DNA from: Stappia indica
GTDB lineage: Bacteria; Pseudomonadota; Alphaproteobacteria; Rhizobiales; Stappiaceae
Length of the DNA stretch: 64,000 nt
Direction: 5' to 3'
Assembly (NCBI RefSeq): GCF_001696535.1
Contig: NZ_MBQE01000002.1
Location: 310,001-374,000 of the forward strand
This document shows positions 49,561 to 57,687 of this stretch, one piece after another. Positions within the stretch are counted from its first letter, which is position 1. The number at the start of each line of letters is the position of its first letter. A program made the translations under genes and the position numbers. The notes below the pieces were generated by a model. It had not been told where the DNA came from, did not search any database, and worked only from the letters and a program-made list of their open reading frames with translations.

Positions 49561-51300
49561 TTAGAGGCCGAGCCCGCGCTTGCGGCCGAAGTCCCAATCG
49601 ACGCCGCCATCGTCGCGAGCGACGCCGGAGACGTGGCGGCCGATCTGCTTTTCGAGAGAGGGCGACCACGGCACGAGCTGGAAGCCGAGGCCGTTATCGA
49701 TCATCGCGAAGCGGCCGGAGGCGAGCGTGAAGCGCTGGCGATAGGACCCGGCGACATACTCGCCGCTGCCAGCGCGGTTGAACGGCATCCCGGTTTCGGC
49801 GGAGAGCTTCTCGCCGAGGGCATCCAGTTCCCGTCTGCGAAGCGTATCGATCAGCCGACGTGCGAAGGCGGTGCGTCCGCCCTGACGCTCGGCGAGACCC
49901 TCCTCGACCAGATGGCCGGCTCGTTGTTCGAGGGCATGGCGCACCTCGGCGCCGAAGCCGCCTTCGGAGAGCGCCACGGGATCGCGGGCGATGGCTTGCC
50001 GGTCGAGCCAGGTCGCGCCCGGCGCGGAGACCTGCTGCTGAAGATCGAGATCGGAGCGAACGGCGAGCGCGACGCGGCGTTCACCGCGCGCGTCCTCATA
50101 GGTGCGAAGTTCGACGATCGAACCGGGCGAGCTATCGCCGGCGGCGTCGAGATGCGGAAACTTGATGTGGTGGGTGCGGCCATCCACGCCGTCGACCACA
50201 GCATAGGCCGTGCCCTTCAGTTCATCGTCGAGGCCGCGCTCGACCAGACGCCCGATGACAGGAACGTCGAGGCTCTCCGCCGCGAGCACATAGCTGGCCG
50301 AGCCGCGTTCGATGCCGCGTTCGGTCAGAGCACGGTGCATGCGCTTGATGATGTCGCCGCGCTCGCCGAGCTGCCGCAGGACGGTTTCGGCCTCGTCGTT
50401 GATGAACCACTGCGCCGGGCCGACCTGACCGGCGACGCCGAGGACTTCCAGAGTGCGCAGCCGCCCAACCTTGAGCGCATGGAACTCGTCCGGCTGGCGG
50501 TTGGCGAGCGGGGCGAGATCAATGATGCCTGATTTGCCGGCGTCGCGGACAAGCTGTCGGTCGAGTTGCGTCCAGCGCTCCGCCTTGATCTGGCTTTCGA
50601 GCGAGCGCCGAATATCAAGGTCGGTGCGGGGCCCCAGCTCCTGGGTAATGAGATCGCGCACCCGGTCACGCATCCCTTCCTTGATGTAGTCGCGGGAGAT
50701 CACGAGATCCTGCCCGTCATCGCGGACGCCGCGCACGATAAGATGGACATGCGGATGTGCCGTGTTCCAGTGATCGACCGCCACCCAGTCGAGGCGCGTT
50801 CCGAGATCCTTCTCCATCTGCACGACGAGATCGCGGGTGAAGGATCGGAGATCGGACATGTCGGTGGCATCGTCTGGCGAGACGATAAACCGGAAATGAT
50901 GCCGGTCATCACCGCTGCGCTCAGCGAACGCGCGATCTTCCGCATCCTCCGTCCCCGGTCCGAACAGCCGCGCTTTTTCCCCGTCGCGAGTCACGCCGTC
51001 GCGGCGCAGATAGTCGAGATGCGTTCCGAGCGGCGCTGATCGCGCGGAATGGCGAACCACGCGCGCCTTCACGACCGCGCCGCGCGTGCGGGATGTGATG
51101 AGGCGATTGGCCTGAATACTTGCGCGCTGGCCGCGTCCGAAGCGGGATCGGTTGCCGGAGACGACGCGGCCGGATCGCGAGACGCCGCCGCCTGCCTTCT
51201 TCGCGGCAGCCAGCGCCTGCGCGATGAACGGCCGGGCCTGCTGTGCCCGGGTCGAACGGATGCGCCCTGGACGGATGCGGAACTCGCGGTCATCGGACAT
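49561..51300 (-). CDS. rlxS: Relaxase, DUF3363/VirD2-like (RlxS-type)
   Basis: 579 residues from ATG 51300, five codons inside the open frame. N-terminal basic region then the relaxase core: HHFRFIVSPDDATDM, LDWVAVDHWNTAHPHVHLIVRG with the HxH metal motif, and the DUF3363 C-terminal half (VELRTYEDARGERRVALAVR, GMPFNRAGSGEYVAGSYRQ). It nicks oriT and pilots the strand. The same family serves as RlxS in the Mesorhizobium symbiosis ICE. The likely oriT lies directly upstream. Confidence 0.92.
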   Translation of the reverse strand: MSDDREFRIRPGRIRSTRAQQARPFIAQALAAAKKAGGGVSRSGRVVSGNRSRFGRGQRASIQANRLITSRTRGAVVKARVVRHSARSAPLGTHLDYLRRDGVTRDGEKARLFGPGTEDAEDRAFAERSGDDRHHFRFIVSPDDATDMSDLRSFTRDLVVQMEKDLGTRLDWVAVDHWNTAHPHVHLIVRGVRDDGQDLVISRDYIKEGMRDRVRDLITQELGPRTDLDIRRSLESQIKAERWTQLDRQLVRDAGKSGIIDLAPLANRQPDEFHALKVGRLRTLEVLGVAGQVGPAQWFINDEAETVLRQLGERGDIIKRMHRALTERGIERGSASYVLAAESLDVPVIGRLVERGLDDELKGTAYAVVDGVDGRTHHIKFPHLDAAGDSSPGSIVELRTYEDARGERRVALAVRSDLDLQQQVSAPGATWLDRQAIARDPVALSEGGFGAEVRHALEQRAGHLVEEGLAERQGGRTAFARRLIDTLRRRELDALGEKLSAETGMPFNRAGSGEYVAGSYRQRFTLASGRFAMIDNGLGFQLVPWSPSLEKQIGRHVSGVARDDGGVDWDFGRKRGLGL

Positions 51301-51543
51301 GGCGACGCCCCGCACGGTGCAAGACAGTAAGGAAATTCAGGAGGATGGGCGCGAGGCGCACGGTGCGCGCCAGCGCCGCACGGTGCGGAACGCGCCAGAA
51401 ACATGAACAAAAACAACCGCCCGACTGAAGCGCACCGTGCGCCCTTTTATCCTGCCATCCTTCGGTCGTGACGCCTGCCGCCACTCCCCACACCATCCAT
51501 GACACGCTGGGGTACGACAGGATGCGAATGCACGGGGATGCCT
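51301..51543. other. oriT: Candidate oriT: four palindromes and an IncP-like nic core
   Basis: GCACGGTGC occurs at 51312-51320, 51358-51366 and 51378-51386 and its complement-type GCACCGTGC at 51432-51440; the second and fourth extend to 13-bp palindromes. Seven nt after the fourth comes TATCCTGC (51448-51455), fitting the nic consensus YATCCTG/Y of IncP plasmids; the nick would fall between 51454 and 51455. The region is non-coding and flanks the relaxase start. Confidence 0.7.
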
Positions 51544-52314
51544 TCATTGCCGGCTCCCGCTGCCGTCGCCGGCGAGAAAAATGGAAGCAGCCTCCATTCC
51601 GACGGCGTCAATGCCGTTCGCCGGAACGGGAGAGCGGCGGTCACCCAATGCACCGCCGTCTGCACGGAGATTGGCGGTATGGCTGTCGCCCGAGCGCACG
51701 ACGAAGAGCGGTGCGTCGCGCCAATCGGTCTGCCGTGGTGGTGTCGTCGCAGGGTGCGGCGACCGTGATCCAACACCGAGCTGAGGAGCGAGAAGAGCGA
51801 CATAGGCGCGTGTTTCGGCGGGAAGCGGATGGCCGGTCGAGCGATGCTCGTCGTAACGCGCCGGACCCGCATTGTAGGCGGCGAGCATCGCGGCGACGTC
51901 GCCGTAGCGCTCCCAAATTTCCCGCAGATACGCGGTGCCGGCGAGGATGTTGTTGCGCGGCTCGTAGGGATCGCGACCGAGATCGTAGCGGGTGCGAAGT
52001 TCGGCCCAGGTATCCGGCATCACCTGCATCAAGCCCATCGCGCCCACCGACGACACGGCGTGCACATCGCCCGCGCTTTCGGCCTGTATGACGGCGACGA
52101 TCCATGCTTCCGGAATGCCGAAACGCTGCGACGCCTCGGTGATGTGCACCGCATGCGGATCGACAGACGCGGCGCCCACCGGCGGCGCGGCTTGCGCCAT
52201 GACTGGAGGCGTTGCGGCTGCGATCAAGGCCAGGCCGGAAAGGAAAAAAAAGAGCGCTGAGCGCCGGATGGTGGATGACCGTCCGACGCCGGCAGGGTTG
52301 TGGGGCGCTACCAT
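51544..52314 (-). CDS. Lytic transglycosylase (VirB1-like)
   Basis: 256 residues with a signal (hydrophobic FFFLSGLALIAAATPP). The SLT domain is clear: ITEASQRFGIPEAWIVAVIQAESAGD with catalytic Glu, SSVGAMGLMQVMPDTW and NNILAGTAYLREIWERYGD then LAAYNAGPARY. The C-terminal 80 residues are Pro/Ser-rich and disordered. It opens peptidoglycan for the transfer channel. Its ATG directly follows the DUF736 stop. Confidence 0.93.
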   Translation of the reverse strand: MVAPHNPAGVGRSSTIRRSALFFFLSGLALIAAATPPVMAQAAPPVGAASVDPHAVHITEASQRFGIPEAWIVAVIQAESAGDVHAVSSVGAMGLMQVMPDTWAELRTRYDLGRDPYEPRNNILAGTAYLREIWERYGDVAAMLAAYNAGPARYDEHRSTGHPLPAETRAYVALLAPQLGVGSRSPHPATTPPRQTDWRDAPLFVVRSGDSHTANLRADGGALGDRRSPVPANGIDAVGMEAASIFLAGDGSGSRQ

Positions 52315-52650
52315 TCAGTCCTCCTTGCGCTGTTTCGCAGGGGGGTTGGTGTGCAGACCCCAGACGGTGCTATCGCCGCCCGAGCGAAAGAGATTGACGC
52401 GGAGCGGTCGCGCGAAGAGTGGGCTTTCGATCTCGATGGAGACGTATTCGCCGGCGCGGTCGCCGACATGCGTCCAGCCTGCTCCAATGTCGAAGCCCTC
52501 TTCGTCGCCGAGCAGAACGCGATAATCGGGAGCGTTCCCGGATTTCGAAGGTTCGGCTGGAACGAGGGTAAGTTCAGCGTCAAGGCCGAGCGCCTTCAGG
52601 TGCCCCTCGAAAGCGCGTTCGGTGCGGGTGAATTGGCCGATCTGTGCCAT
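52315..52650 (-). CDS. DUF736 family protein
   Basis: 111 residues beginning MAQIGQFTRTERAFEGHLKAL, the standard DUF736 opening, with APDYRVLLGDEEGFDIGAGWTHVGD and YVSIEIESPLFARPLRVNLF. Common in conjugative elements of rhizobia next to SLT and TraF genes; molecular role unknown. Confidence 0.92.
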   Translation of the reverse strand: MAQIGQFTRTERAFEGHLKALGLDAELTLVPAEPSKSGNAPDYRVLLGDEEGFDIGAGWTHVGDRAGEYVSIEIESPLFARPLRVNLFRSGGDSTVWGLHTNPPAKQRKED

Positions 52651-52698
52651 GGTTGTGGTCTCCGTGGGTTTCGCGGTGAGTACGGGATGGACGCGCCG

Positions 52699-53244
52699 TC
52701 ACCGCGTCGGCGCGCGCCAGAAGAAGCGGCCGTCGCCCTCTTCGTCGGTGTAGAGAGGTGTGGCCCGGCCGATGACCACCGAAGCGGGAAGCGGGCCGAA
52801 GTAGCGCCCGTCGAGGCTGTCGCGGGCTTCCGGGTTCATGAGGAAGACTTCGCTGTTCGCAACGCGTCGGCAGCCCTGCCAGCTCGGTAGATCGCGGCCA
52901 CGGCTGTCGTGGTCGAGTGCCTCGCCGAGCAGCACGCCGTCCACGGTGACGGCGCGACTGTGGCGGCACACGCGCTGTCCGGGCAGCGCCATGGCGCGCT
53001 TGAGGAGGGGTACATCAGGCCCGACATAACCGCGCTCGACCATGAAGGCGGCGAGCGGCTCGGGCGGCATGACCACGACCAGATCGGTGACCTCGAGCCG
53101 TTCGGCGGGCGCGATGCCGTAGAAGCCGATCGGCAAGCTGGCGGAAGCGTTCCAGACCAGCTTGAGCGGCATTGAAACGAAAGCTGAAACGGTCACGCCG
53201 ATCACGGCGGCCGTCGTCACCATGGCGTAGCGAAGGCGGGTCAT
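52699..53244 (-). CDS. traF: TraF, S26-family conjugative signal peptidase
   Basis: 181 residues from ATG 53244 in an ATGA overlap with the DUF2840 gene. One N-terminal membrane anchor (YAMVTTAAVIGVTVSAFVSM) then the peptidase: nucleophile Ser in NASASLPIGFYG, Lys base in PLLKRAMALPGQRVC, and FLMNPEARDSLDGRYFGPLP. In RP4 TraF cyclises the TrbC pilin; the same job is likely for the TrbC here. Confidence 0.92.
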   Translation of the reverse strand: MTRLRYAMVTTAAVIGVTVSAFVSMPLKLVWNASASLPIGFYGIAPAERLEVTDLVVVMPPEPLAAFMVERGYVGPDVPLLKRAMALPGQRVCRHSRAVTVDGVLLGEALDHDSRGRDLPSWQGCRRVANSEVFLMNPEARDSLDGRYFGPLPASVVIGRATPLYTDEEGDGRFFWRAPTR

Positions 53245-53762
53245 CCTTCGATCTCCCGCCGCCGAAGCCACGCGCGATGGCGCTCCATCGAATAAGGGTG
53301 CGGCGCTTCGCCGATGCTCATCCGATGGGCGACATGGCGCCAGTGATCGGGCGCCACGTCACACGGGTCGATGCGGGCGGCCTCGATTGCATCGATGTGC
53401 CGCAGCACGTCTTCGACCTTCGGCCAGCTTTCAATCTTCAGCAGGATTTCGCCACCGGGGCGCACGAAGGGTAGCGTCTGATAGGCGCTGCCCGGTGCGA
53501 CCGCCCGCACGATGTCGATGCGCGAGATGACGGTGCCGAAGTCGTTTGCCGCCCAGCGGACGAACGCGAAGACGGTGTTCGGCAGGAACGAGACGATGCG
53601 CCTGTGGCCATCGAGGATCTGTTGCTGCGTCTCGCGCCCGAACCTGATCCAGTATCCGATTTTCTTCTCGATCCACGTCAATTCGACATAAGTCAGGTCG
53701 TCCCGGGATTGCACGGCCGGCGCCAGGCCGCCGCGCATGCGGTGGGCCGCGATGCCGGTCAT
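53241..53762 (-). CDS. DUF2840 family protein
   Basis: 173 residues with the DUF2840 segments LTYVELTWIEKKIGYWIRFG, NTVFAFVRWAANDFGTVISRIDIV and a basic C-terminus (HPYSMERHRAWLRRREIEG). Found in the same place, before traF and after parA, in other rhizobial-type conjugative elements. Function unknown. Coupled to both neighbours by 4-nt overlaps. Confidence 0.9.
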   Translation of the reverse strand: MTGIAAHRMRGGLAPAVQSRDDLTYVELTWIEKKIGYWIRFGRETQQQILDGHRRIVSFLPNTVFAFVRWAANDFGTVISRIDIVRAVAPGSAYQTLPFVRPGGEILLKIESWPKVEDVLRHIDAIEAARIDPCDVAPDHWRHVAHRMSIGEAPHPYSMERHRAWLRRREIEG

Positions 53763-54013
53763 GGAATGTCTCCTTCCGCGGGTGGGAATTCGCGCGCGAG
53801 CAGATCGCGCAGCATGTCGGCGACGGTCACACCGCGCCGGAAGGCGGCGATCTTGATGCGGCCGCGCAACTCCGGTGTGATGTCGATGGTCAGCCGGGCG
53901 GTGCAGGCAGCGGACACGCCCCTGCCGCCCGGCGGTGTATCGCCGTCCTTGATCCAGCCTTCTGGGTCAACCGGCCGGGACGCGAAACCTCGGCGGGTCA
54001 GTCGCTCGCTCAT
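53759..54013 (-). CDS. Small ribbon-helix-helix partition-associated protein
   Basis: 84 residues from ATG 54013 (4-nt overlap with parA). The C-terminal half, ARLTIDITPELRGRIKIAAFRRGVTVADMLRDLLAREF, is a ribbon-helix-helix of the type that binds centromere-like repeats next to ParA. It may be the ParB-like adaptor. The longer open frame upstream belongs to parA in another frame. Confidence 0.82.
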   Translation of the reverse strand: MSERLTRRGFASRPVDPEGWIKDGDTPPGGRGVSAACTARLTIDITPELRGRIKIAAFRRGVTVADMLRDLLAREFPPAEGDIP

Positions 54014-54663
54014 GGCACGATCCTCCCGACACCGAGCCGCGAAATCTCGGTCACCAGCGCTGTGATCTCGCGGGCGGCGGGACTGTCGCCAGCGATCTCC
54101 GAGGCGAGCCGCCCGGTCTGCGCCGCGTCGGCGAATACGACGCGCTGGCCGATGGTGGCGGCGAGCACCGGCGGATCGTGATCGGCCAGCGTCTCGGCCG
54201 TCTCGCGGGCAATGACGGTGCGTGCGGCGCAACGATTGAGGACGAAACGGGCGGCAAGTTGGGGTCGGTAGATGCGGGCCTCCGCGAGGAGGGAGAGCAT
54301 TTCCGCCGAGGCCCATCCGTCGAGCGGAGACGGTTGCACAGGGATCAGGACGAGATCAGCGGCGAGAAGTGCGGAGCGCATGAGGCCGGCGACGCGCGGT
54401 GGTCCGTCGATCACAATCATGTCGGCGTTACGGGCAAGTTCGGGCGCTTCCCGGTGGAGCGTATCGCGCGCAAGTCCGACGACGCCGAAGGCGCGTGGGA
54501 GGCCCTCGCGCGAGCGCTGCTGCGACCAGTCGAGCGCCGAACCTTGCGGGTCGGCGTCGATCAGGGTGACGCGCCTTCCCCGCCGGACGAATTCGCCGGC
54601 AACGTGTAGCGCAAGCGTCGTCTTGCCGACGCCTCCCTTTTGATTGAGGAGGGCGACGATCAT
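54010..54663 (-). CDS. parA: ParA-family partition ATPase
   Basis: 217 residues. Deviant Walker A NQKGGVGKTTLALHVAGEF, Walker A' TLIDADPQGSALDW and Walker B MIVIDGPPRVAGLMRSAL are all in place. Stabilises or positions the excised element, or supports RepA-driven replication. 4-nt overlaps with repA and the RHH gene show one operon. Confidence 0.95.
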   Translation of the reverse strand: MIVALLNQKGGVGKTTLALHVAGEFVRRGRRVTLIDADPQGSALDWSQQRSREGLPRAFGVVGLARDTLHREAPELARNADMIVIDGPPRVAGLMRSALLAADLVLIPVQPSPLDGWASAEMLSLLAEARIYRPQLAARFVLNRCAARTVIARETAETLADHDPPVLAATIGQRVVFADAAQTGRLASEIAGDSPAAREITALVTEISRLGVGRIVP

Positions 54664-55841
54664 CGGCGTCCTCCCGGCGGATCGAGAGGAAGTTGGGACG
54701 CATCGCGATCTGCGGACGCCTCAGAACCGTCCTTATGGAAAGTCGTAGCGGGATCAGGCTTCGGCTCCTGTCGTGGGGAGCTCTTCCTGGCGGCGATGCT
54801 GAGGCTTCTGGCGGTGTCGCGGATGAGGTTTTCCACATCGCGCGCGCGCTCTTCAAGGTTAGAATCTTTGTTAGACTCTAAGTTAAGGGCACGATTCCGC
54901 TTTTGATTTCCAAGCGTTACAGCCTGTTTGGGTTCCTGATAGCACGAGCCGCGGGTTCCCGATAGCACGTGAGTGCGGGTTCCCGATAGCACGAGGCCGT
55001 CCACTGTTTTTCCACAAGGCGTGGCCGGCTCGAATGCGAGCAGGATGCGGCCGCCGATCTCCGCCTCCAGGAAGAGGGTGTAGCCGGGCAGTGGCTGGCG
55101 CCGGATGATGTCGCGCAGTTCGAATGCGAAGCGCTTATACGGCGACAGGCTGCCGGATTTCTGGTGGAGATGGCGGAAATCGAACCGCCAGCCATCGCGC
55201 TGGCGTCCGCCATGCTTCCGCACCAGTCGGTAGAGCCAACGATCAAGTCCGCCGGTCAGATCGAAATACGCGCGGTCAATGGTGAGCACGAGCGCGTCGT
55301 CAAGGACAGCCTGGTAGAACCAGTCCGGCACGATCAGCTCGATGCCATCGGGACGGCCGTTTCGGTCAGTGCGTTCCTGCCACTCGTTGATCCACGAGAA
55401 GCGATGGCGACGGCCTTCGGCCGGCTGGCGGATCGAGGTGGAAACGGTGGTCGATTGGAGCCTGTCGAGCGCGGCCTTCAGTCGCCGATAGTCGCGCGAG
55501 CCGGTGCCTCGCCCGACATAAGTGAGGATTTCGTATGGGGTGGCAGCCATGAGCCGAGAGGTGCGAAGCCCCGCATCGCGAGCTTCGATGATCTGGCTTG
55601 CGGCCCAGATCAGGATATCGGCGTCCCAGATGGTCGCCATGCCGTGATCGGGGACAGCCTCGACCCGGATCGTCACGTTGCCGGCAGCGAAGTCGATCGG
55701 TGCGACGCGATGGGTCTTGGAGAGGGAAAAGAAGGGATATGCCATGAGATCCTGCGCGTCTCGTGGCGCGAAGTCGCCTGGGAGCGCCCGGAACAGGTCG
55801 AGCTGCCCGCGCTCCGAAAGGGATCGACGCCGCACCGTCAT
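54660..55841 (-). CDS. repA: Replication initiator protein A (RepA, RPA family)
   Basis: 393 residues. The RPA domain shows DLMAYPFFSLSKTHRV, MATIWDADILIWAASQI, RLMAATPYEILTYVGRGTGSRDY and GGLDRWLYRLVRKHGGRQ. The last 120 residues are low-complexity; part of them (VLSGTRTHVLSGTRGSCYQEP region) is encoded by three DNA repeats that look like iterons. It probably lets the excised circle replicate. Upstream HTH gene and downstream parA are close. Confidence 0.92.
   Translation of the reverse strand: MTVRRRSLSERGQLDLFRALPGDFAPRDAQDLMAYPFFSLSKTHRVAPIDFAAGNVTIRVEAVPDHGMATIWDADILIWAASQIIEARDAGLRTSRLMAATPYEILTYVGRGTGSRDYRRLKAALDRLQSTTVSTSIRQPAEGRRHRFSWINEWQERTDRNGRPDGIELIVPDWFYQAVLDDALVLTIDRAYFDLTGGLDRWLYRLVRKHGGRQRDGWRFDFRHLHQKSGSLSPYKRFAFELRDIIRRQPLPGYTLFLEAEIGGRILLAFEPATPCGKTVDGLVLSGTRTHVLSGTRGSCYQEPKQAVTLGNQKRNRALNLESNKDSNLEERARDVENLIRDTARSLSIAARKSSPRQEPKPDPATTFHKDGSEASADRDASQLPLDPPGGRR
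54930..54995. repeat. Three 19-bp iteron-like repeats inside repA
   Basis: GGGTTCCTGATAGCACGAG (54930-54948), GGGTTCCCGATAGCACGTG (54953-54971) and GGGTTCCCGATAGCACGAG (54977-54995) repeat every 23-24 bp, about two helical turns, within the repA coding sequence. Candidate origin or RepA-binding site. Confidence 0.65.
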
Positions 55842-55859
55842 GAACGGAACCGCCCGCGA

Positions 55860-56141
55860 TCAGCGTGCGTACCGGCCGGGTTGCGACACGACAGGCAGCG
55901 CCTGGCGCTTCGCCGGCAACACCTGCCCACGCGGATCGGAGGTCGAGGTGACGGCGCCGCGGGCGGCCCAGGCTTCGAGATCGTCAACTGCGTAGACGAC
56001 ACGGCCCCCGAGCTTGCGGTAGCTCGGGCCGGTCCCGTAGGTCCGATGCTTTTCGAGCGTCCGGGCGGACAGGCTGAGGAATTCGGCGGCTTCCTTGGTG
56101 CGCAGAAAGCGCGGCGGCAGAACGGCGAGATCGGATCGCAT
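55860..56141 (-). CDS. AlpA/MerR-like helix-turn-helix protein (possible excisionase)
   Basis: 93 residues from ATG 56141. The HTH_17 pattern is PRFLRTKEAAEFLSLSARTLEKHRTYGTGPSYRKLGGRVVYAVDDLEAWAARGA, that is, a winged helix as in AlpA and small excisionases; the tail is basic. Located 18 bp before repA, it may regulate the replication-partition operon or act as the recombination directionality factor. I cannot decide between these. Confidence 0.82.
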   Translation of the reverse strand: MRSDLAVLPPRFLRTKEAAEFLSLSARTLEKHRTYGTGPSYRKLGGRVVYAVDDLEAWAARGAVTSTSDPRGQVLPAKRQALPVVSQPGRYAR

Positions 56142-56429
56142 GGGTCGGCCTTTCGTGGTCTTCGTTAGGGCCGTCGGAGATCGGCGGCGGACGAAGGCCA
56201 AAATGGCGAAGCGAAACCGGCGACTTGGAGGGCGAATTTGGAGGGCATAGAAATCGCCCCCCCCCCCCCGCGCGGGCGAACCTATGCGTTCTGGCAGGAA
56301 ACCCTAGCCGGTTCACGCGAGGGCTTTGTCCTCGGTGACGCTCAAGCAATGCGTCTCACGGTGATAGCTATCTGTCGTGAACATGGGAGAACCCGGCGGC
56401 TCGCGCCGCCGGGGCCTTCGGCATCCCGC
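56142..56429. other. Intergenic region with a 13-C homopolymer
   Basis: 288 bp without a gene between ssb and the HTH gene. C-run at 56257-56269, flanked by TCGCCC and GGGCGA, 116 bp upstream of the HTH start. Confidence 0.6.
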
Positions 56430-56831
56430 TCAGAACGGGATGTCATCGTCGTCGATGACCTTGCCATCGTCGTTTTCGGTCTGCTTCGCCCGGCTCAGGA
56501 AGTCGACCGTCTCGGCGATGATCTCGCAGCCGTAGCGGTCGTTGCCCTGCTGGTCGGTCCACTTCGTGTAGTGGATGCGGCCGCGAACCAGAACCTTCAT
56601 GCCCTTCTCGCAATACTGCTGGATCGTCTTGCCGAGGCCGTTGAAGGCGGTGATGCGGTGCCATTCGGTGTCCTGGACCCGATAGCCGTTCTCGTCCCGG
56701 ACAACCTTGCCTTCCGAGTAGCGGGGGCGCGAGGTGGCGAGCGTGAAGTGGCTGATGCTGGTGCCGCCCTGGGTGGTGCGGGTTTCAGGGGCCTGACCGA
56801 TATTGCCGGCGAGAATGACGATATTCTGCAT
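56430..56831 (-). CDS. ssb: Single-stranded DNA-binding protein
   Basis: 133 residues from ATG 56831. OB-fold features: MQNIVILAGNIGQAPETR, SHFTLATSRPRYSEGK, TEWHRITAFNGLGKTIQQYCEKG and RGRIHYTKWTDQQGNDRYGCEI; the acidic tail ends DDDDIPF, the standard protein-interaction tip. Probably protects the transferred strand after conjugation. Confidence 0.95.
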   Translation of the reverse strand: MQNIVILAGNIGQAPETRTTQGGTSISHFTLATSRPRYSEGKVVRDENGYRVQDTEWHRITAFNGLGKTIQQYCEKGMKVLVRGRIHYTKWTDQQGNDRYGCEIIAETVDFLSRAKQTENDDGKVIDDDDIPF

Positions 56832-57687
56832 TTCAAGTCTCCGTTGCTCCTCGGAGGGACCATCCCTCCGACGAGACCCGAAAAAAGGACGTCTGGAGGC
56901 TCCCGCACTGACGCCAACGGCGGCAGCTTGACCCCCAAGGCCCGGAGTGGTGCGGGCAGGCGCGTTTGCGCGCCAACACGGTCCGGAGCCGCGGGGGTTG
57001 CCGGAGAAACAGAACGGACTTAGGGGATCAGTCAGTCGGAGGGATTGGTGCCTTTGAAAGCACGAAACGGGGACGCGCAGCAGAATACCTCGTCCTTGCC
57101 GACAACATTGATCTGACAGGCTCCAAAACCCACACCGCCCGAAGTGTGTGCCCGCAAGACCCCCTTCAGCTGCCACCTGCGGCGTCCGGACAGGCAGGCC
57201 GGAAACAGGAGAATACGGCTATCGGGCTCCACGCGAATGGTATCGCTGCCGCTTCGATGGCTGAAGGCGCGGTTCAGCAGTATTGCAAGAGGGGCAAATG
57301 AAGAGGCTCGCGGCGTGCTTCCACTACACGAAGTGGCCGACACAGCGGGCGTTGGGCGCATGCGGCCTGCGTGATTCATGCCTGATGACTGATTTCCCAA
57401 GGCGGATGAGGCGGACCGAACACGCCGGCAAACACAGCGATGCCGTGACTGCCTCTTCTTCGTGGGTGCCGAAGGGCCGGCGGCGGAAGCCGCCGTCGTT
57501 AAACTCACAAGTGAAGTGGCGCGCAGAAGAAAACTGGAATGAGACGAGCAGCGCGTCCTCAATCGCAAACCGTCAAGGTCGCGAGAGGGTGGAACTTTGT
57601 CGCTCGTCCGATCCGTCACAACGAACAGGATGCATCAGAACCTGACATACAATTGATGATCTTCCCGATGGAGACGGCAACATTGAG
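56832..57687. other. 856-bp region without convincing genes
   Basis: Open frames exist on both strands (57032-57619 minus; 57283-57645 plus) but neither shows a domain, a good SD or natural composition. May be degraded DNA upstream of the HEPN-type genes, or hold regulatory RNA that cannot be recognised by eye. Confidence 0.4.

Noticed and set aside
57032-57619. 195-codon open frame on the minus strand
   Set aside because: Ser/Arg-rich, no SD or domain, and overlapped by an equally poor plus-strand frame; treated as non-coding.
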